DNA of 56,088 nt from Streptomyces beigongshangae (lineage in GTDB: Bacteria; Actinomycetota; Actinomycetes; Streptomycetales; Streptomycetaceae), in assembly GCF_019710745.1 (NCBI RefSeq), contig NZ_JAHKJW010000041.1, positions 1 through 56,088 of the forward strand, read 5' to 3'. A model generated the notes under the pieces. The model saw only the letters and a list, made by a program, of their open reading frames with translations. It searched no databases and was not told the DNA's origin. The position numbers and the translations under genes were made by a program. This document shows, one piece after another, positions 52,754 to 56,088 of this stretch; positions within the stretch are counted from its first letter, which is position 1; the number at the start of each line of letters is the position of its first letter.

Positions 52754-54268
52754 ATGACTGACCGGTCCGACGCGGGTCCGGCCCCCGTACTGGCACTCAA
52801 GGACATCTCGAAGTCCTTCGGTGCCGTACGCGCCCTGCGGGACGTGTCCCTGGAACTGTTCCCCGGCGAAGTGCACGCACTCGCCGGTGAGAACGGCGCG
52901 GGCAAGTCGACCCTCATCAAGACGCTCGCCGGCGTGCACCGACCGGACGCCGGTCAGGTGCTCCTGGACGGCGAGCCCACCGTCTTCCACGGTCCCGCCG
53001 ACGCCCGCGACGCGGGTATCGCGGTGATCTACCAGGAGCCCACGCTCTTCCCCGACCTGTCGATCGCCGAGAACATCTTCATGGGCCGCCAGCCGCGGCG
53101 CGCGCTCGGCCGGATCGACCACAAGGCCACGCACGCCGCGACCCTGGCCCTCATGGAACGGCTCGGCGTCGAACTCGACCCCGACCGCCCGGCCCGCGGC
53201 CTGTCCATCGCCGACCAGCAGATCGTCGAGATCGCCAAGGCGCTCTCCTTCGACGCCCGCGTCCTGATCATGGACGAGCCGACCGCCGCGCTCACCGGCA
53301 GCGAGGTGGCCCGGCTCTTCAAGGTCGTCCGCACGCTGCGCGAGCAGGGCTCGGCCGTGCTGTTCATCTCGCACCGCCTGGAGGAGATCTTCCAGATCTG
53401 CCGGCGCGTCACGACCCTGCGCGACGGCGCCTGGATCTCCAGCGAACCGGTCGAGGGCATGACCGAGGAGGACCTCGTGCGCCGCATGGTCGGCCGCGAC
53501 CTCGACGAGCTCTACCCCAAGCAGGACGTGCAGGCCGGCGAGGTCGCCCTGAGCGTACGGCGGCTGACCCGCGAGGGCGTCTTCACCGATGTCTCCTTCG
53601 ACGTCCGGCGCGGTGAGATCGTCGGCCTCGCCGGACTGGTCGGCGCCGGGCGCACGGAGGTCGCCCGGGCCGTCTTCGGCGTCGACCGCCGGGACGCCGG
53701 GGAGGTCGAGGTCGACGGCAGGAAGCTCGCCAACGGAGCGCCCTCCGCCGCCATGGCCGCCGGTCTCGCCCTCGTCCCCGAGGACCGGCGGGCCCAGGGC
53801 CTGGTGATGGACATGTCCATCGAGCGCAACATCGGCCTCACCGGACTGCGTACGACCGCCAGGGCGGGACTGATGGACCGCGGGGCCGAGCGCAGCCGCT
53901 CCCTCGACTGGGCCGTCAAGCTCCAGGTCAAGTACGCCCGGATCGCGGACACCGTCAACACGCTGTCCGGCGGCAACCAGCAGAAGGTCGTCCTGGCCAA
54001 GTGGCTCGCCACCGGCCCCAAGGTGCTGATCGTCGACGAGCCCACCCGGGGCATCGACGTCGGCACGAAGGCCGAGGTCCACCGGCTGCTCAGCCGGCTG
54101 GCCGCCGACGGGGTGGCCGTCCTGATGATCTCCTCCGACCTGCCCGAGATCCTCGGCATGGCCGACCGGGTCCTCGTCATGCACGAGGGCCGGCTCACCG
54201 CCGAGATCGCCCGCACCGACGCCACCGAGGAAACCGTGATGGCCGCAGCCACCGGGAGGGCGGCGTGA
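52754..54268 (+). CDS. Sugar ABC transporter ATP-binding protein (two ABC domains)
   Basis: A 504-residue RbsA/RhaT-type ATPase with tandem nucleotide-binding domains. Domain 1: Walker A GENGAGKST, signature LSIADQQ, Walker B VLIMDEPTAALTG. Domain 2: degenerate GLVGAGRTE, signature LSGGNQQKVVLAKWL and VLIVDEPTRGIDVG. It energises uptake of a monosaccharide, very probably rhamnose, given its divergent pairing with rhaI and the matching operators. The equivalent in Rhizobium is RhaT. The binding protein gene must lie beyond the window. Confidence 0.95.
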   Translation: MTDRSDAGPAPVLALKDISKSFGAVRALRDVSLELFPGEVHALAGENGAGKSTLIKTLAGVHRPDAGQVLLDGEPTVFHGPADARDAGIAVIYQEPTLFPDLSIAENIFMGRQPRRALGRIDHKATHAATLALMERLGVELDPDRPARGLSIADQQIVEIAKALSFDARVLIMDEPTAALTGSEVARLFKVVRTLREQGSAVLFISHRLEEIFQICRRVTTLRDGAWISSEPVEGMTEEDLVRRMVGRDLDELYPKQDVQAGEVALSVRRLTREGVFTDVSFDVRRGEIVGLAGLVGAGRTEVARAVFGVDRRDAGEVEVDGRKLANGAPSAAMAAGLALVPEDRRAQGLVMDMSIERNIGLTGLRTTARAGLMDRGAERSRSLDWAVKLQVKYARIADTVNTLSGGNQQKVVLAKWLATGPKVLIVDEPTRGIDVGTKAEVHRLLSRLAADGVAVLMISSDLPEILGMADRVLVMHEGRLTAEIARTDATEETVMAAATGRAA

Positions 54269-54363
54269 GCGACGCACGCGCGGCTGCCGGGCCGCAGACG
54301 AACACGACGCCCGCACCCCCGCGCCGCGTGGGCGGAGAAGCGAACGAGAGGAGGACGGCGTGA
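54265..54363 (+). CDS. Possible 32-residue relay ORF between ATPase and permease
   Basis: GTG 54265 overlaps the ATPase stop (GTGA) and its TGA (54361-54363) overlaps the permease GTG 54360 (GTGA again). GGGAGGG lies 5 nt upstream. The peptide (VSDARAAAGPQTNTTPAPPR...) is Ala/Pro/Thr-rich and hydrophilic with no known domain. It probably passes ribosomes on rather than making a functional protein. Confidence 0.4.
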   Translation: MSDARAAAGPQTNTTPAPPRRVGGEANERRTA

Positions 54364-55400
54364 CGGTCACCGCTCCCAACCCCGCTCCCGCCGCCGAGGT
54401 GCCCAGGTCCAGCGGCACCCGGCTGGTGGACCGCGTCTTCAGGATGCGGGAACTGGCCATCCTGGTCGTCTTCCTGGTGATGATCGTCATCACCCAGATC
54501 GGCAACAGCGACTTCCTGTCCGAGCAGGGCATCAAGGACCTCCTGCTGAACGCGACCATCCTCGTGCTGGTCGCCACCGGCCAGTCGCTGGTCGTCATCA
54601 CCCGCAACGTCGACCTGTCGGTCGGCTCCACGCTCGGCATCAGCGCCTTCGCCGCCGGCACCTATCTGCAAGGCGGCGGCGACTCCGCCGTCGCCGTGCT
54701 CCTCGCGGTCCTGCTCGGCGTCGGCTGCGGCCTGGTCAACGGGCTGCTCGTCAGCCTCGGCCAGGTGCCCGCGCTCGTCGTCACCCTCGGCACGCTCTAC
54801 ATCATCCGCGGCATCGACTCCATCTGGGTCGGCTCCCGCCAGATCACCGCGGCGGGCCTGCCGGACGAGTTCGTCGACTTCGGCTCCGGCGGCATCTCCG
54901 CGGTGCCGTACCTGGCGCTGATCGCACTGGCGGTGCTCGTCGCCACGGCGTACTACCTCAAGCACTTCGGCGGCGGCCGCGAGCTGTACGCCCTCGGTTC
55001 CAACCCGGAGGCCGCCCGCCTCGCCGGCATCCCCGTCCGCAGGCGGATCCTCGCCGCGTACACCTTCTGCGGCGCCCTCGCGGGCCTCGCGGGCGCGCTG
55101 TACCTCGCCCGGTTCGGCAACGTCGACTCCGGAACGGGCAACGGCTACGAACTCACCGTCGTCAGCGCGGTCGTGGTCGGCGGCGTCGTCTTCACCGGCG
55201 GCTCCGGCAGCGTCTACGGCGCGGCGCTCGGCGCGCTGCTCCTCACCTCCGTCAACAGCGTGCTGCCCGCCCTCGGCGTCAGCTCCGTCTGGGTGCTCGC
55301 CATCAACGGCATCCTGCTCATCCTCGCCATCGCGGTCGACCGGATCGTCGCCCTGCGGGTGGCGACCGCCCTGAAGAAGAGGAACGCCCGCCATGGCTGA
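54360..55400 (+). CDS. Sugar ABC transporter permease 1
   Basis: A 346-residue permease of the BPD_transp_2 (RbsC-like) family with ~8-10 helices. Conserved segments: NVDLSVGSTLGISAFAAG, VNGLLVSLGQVPALVVTLGT, ALGSNPEAARLAGIPVRR (coupling loop) and AVVVGGVVFTGGSGSVYGA. GTG 54360 has GAGGAGG ~6 nt upstream. It overlaps permease 2 by 8 bp. Corresponds to RhaP/RhaQ-type subunits. Confidence 0.94.
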   Translation: MTVTAPNPAPAAEVPRSSGTRLVDRVFRMRELAILVVFLVMIVITQIGNSDFLSEQGIKDLLLNATILVLVATGQSLVVITRNVDLSVGSTLGISAFAAGTYLQGGGDSAVAVLLAVLLGVGCGLVNGLLVSLGQVPALVVTLGTLYIIRGIDSIWVGSRQITAAGLPDEFVDFGSGGISAVPYLALIALAVLVATAYYLKHFGGGRELYALGSNPEAARLAGIPVRRRILAAYTFCGALAGLAGALYLARFGNVDSGTGNGYELTVVSAVVVGGVVFTGGSGSVYGAALGALLLTSVNSVLPALGVSSVWVLAINGILLILAIAVDRIVALRVATALKKRNARHG

Positions 55401-56088
55401 CTCCGCACTCACGCGCGCCGTCCGCCGGTCCGCCCTGAAAAGGTGGGATTCGGCGGTGGGCGCCCTCCTGATCGTCGTCCTGCTGCTGTCCTTCACCACC
55501 GTGGACGGCTTCGGCAACGCCCTCAACCTGTCGTTCCTGATCGGCAACACGCTCCCCATCGCGCTGATCGCGCTGCCGATGACGATGCTCGTGGTGTCCG
55601 GTGAGATCGACCTCTCGGTGGCCTCCACCGCAGGACTGTCCGGCGCCGTGATGGGGGCCCTGTGGAACCAGGGCATGACCATCGAGACGATCATCCCGAT
55701 CTGCCTGCTCCTCGGCGTGGTGTGCGGGCTGGTCAACGGGCTGCTGGTGACCCGCCTCGGACTGCCGTCCCTGGCCGTCACCATCGGCACCCTCGCCGCC
55801 TACCGGGGCATCGCGCAGATCGTGCTCGGCTCCGACGCGGTGACCGACTTCCCCTCCCCGTACCTGGACTTCGCGGCCGGACGCATCGGCGACACCTTCG
55901 TCCCGTACGCGCTCCTGCCCTTCCTCGTGCTGCTCGCGATCGCCGTGGTCGCGCTGCACGCCACCCCGTTCGGGCGATCCCTGTTCGCGGTCGGCGCCAG
56001 CGAGGAGGCCGCGCGGTTCGCCGGCATCCGCGTCAGGCGGCAGAAACTGATCCTGTTCACCGTCACCGGGCTCATGGCCTCGCTGACC
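55393..56088 (+). CDS. Sugar ABC transporter permease 2, C-terminus cut off
   Basis: ATG 55393 opens a frame of 232 codons that runs off the window without a stop. It is RbsC-like: GEIDLSVASTAGLSGAVMGA, VNGLLVTRLGLPSLAVTIGT, and coupling loop AVGASEEAARFAGIRVRRQK. A paralogue of permease 1, so the channel is probably a heterodimer. The 8-bp overlap with permease 1 implies coupled translation. Confidence 0.93.
   Translation, partial: MADSALTRAVRRSALKRWDSAVGALLIVVLLLSFTTVDGFGNALNLSFLIGNTLPIALIALPMTMLVVSGEIDLSVASTAGLSGAVMGALWNQGMTIETIIPICLLLGVVCGLVNGLLVTRLGLPSLAVTIGTLAAYRGIAQIVLGSDAVTDFPSPYLDFAAGRIGDTFVPYALLPFLVLLAIAVVALHATPFGRSLFAVGASEEAARFAGIRVRRQKLILFTVTGLMASLT

Overview
The window is chromosomal DNA from a Streptomyces or very close relative. 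GC content is very high, almost every codon ends in G or C, GTG starts and 4-nt ATGA/GTGA gene overlaps are common, and the content is typical of the genus: a RmdA-type GGDEF-EAL protein, a DUF574 methyltransferase, ornithine-lipid genes, an ergothioneine operon, SigR-type promoters and a SpoIIE-type phosphatase. From memory, the order proline-rich protein / lipoprotein / DUF574 / rmdA / LysR / sdhCAB / olsBA matches the S. coelicolor SCO0931-SCO0920 neighbourhood. No tRNA, rRNA, insertion sequence, phage gene or CRISPR array was found.

Layout. 1-5 kb: a truncated secreted proline-rich protein, a two-repeat lipoprotein, and a methyltransferase coupled to the c-di-GMP enzyme rmdA. 5-9.6 kb: a LysR regulator divergent from a succinate dehydrogenase operon (sdhCAB). 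9.8-13.2 kb: olsB-olsA plus an acyl-CoA ligase (membrane lipids). 13.2-15.7 kb: luciferase-like oxidoreductase, TerC, dodecin. 15.8-20.3 kb: egtABCD, a tightly overlapping ergothioneine operon without egtE. 20.5-25 kb: a PARG-like macro-fold protein convergent with a PemK/MazF-like protein, an amidase and a HAD phosphatase. 24.6-27.1 kb: an FMN reductase divergent from a TetR gene with clear dyad operators, then a LacI regulator. 27.2-36 kb: thioredoxin with a SigR-type promoter, a disulfide reductase, peptide deformylase, a PepSY membrane protein, twin CNNM/CBS proteins, a TPR protein with a second SigR-type promoter, and pirin. 36-43.3 kb: SpoIIE-type phosphatase, a Tat-exported PLP enzyme, a frameshifted amidase, beta-carbonic anhydrase, a phytoene/squalene-synthase-like protein and a membrane-anchored LPMO. 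43.5-47.5 kb: an orphan membrane protein and lutABC (lactate oxidation). 47.6-56 kb: rhaI, rhaD and rhaB (rhamnose catabolism) divergent from a sugar ABC transporter that runs off the end.

How it fits together. Several units concern thiol and redox balance (egtABCD, thioredoxin, disulfide reductase, TPR protein, deformylase). Others are catabolic: lactate via lutABC, rhamnose via rhaIDB with its transporter, and succinate via sdhCAB. Rhamnose breakdown through rhamnulose-1-phosphate yields lactaldehyde, which the fused dehydrogenase domain can oxidise to lactate. The lut genes next door could then oxidise lactate to pyruvate, so 44.6-56 kb reads as one catabolic block.

The most notable non-coding structure comprises three things: dispersed 20-bp and ~50-bp intergenic repeats, perfect palindromic terminators that overlap stop codons, and a CAG/TAG microsatellite that ends the thioredoxin gene with five in-frame amber codons. 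No wholly new multi-gene system is evident. The best candidates for undescribed biology are the Tat-exported PLP enzyme, the PARG-like/PemK-like pair, the twin LacI-type operators of the rhamnose locus, and the 32-codon relay ORF inside the transporter operon.
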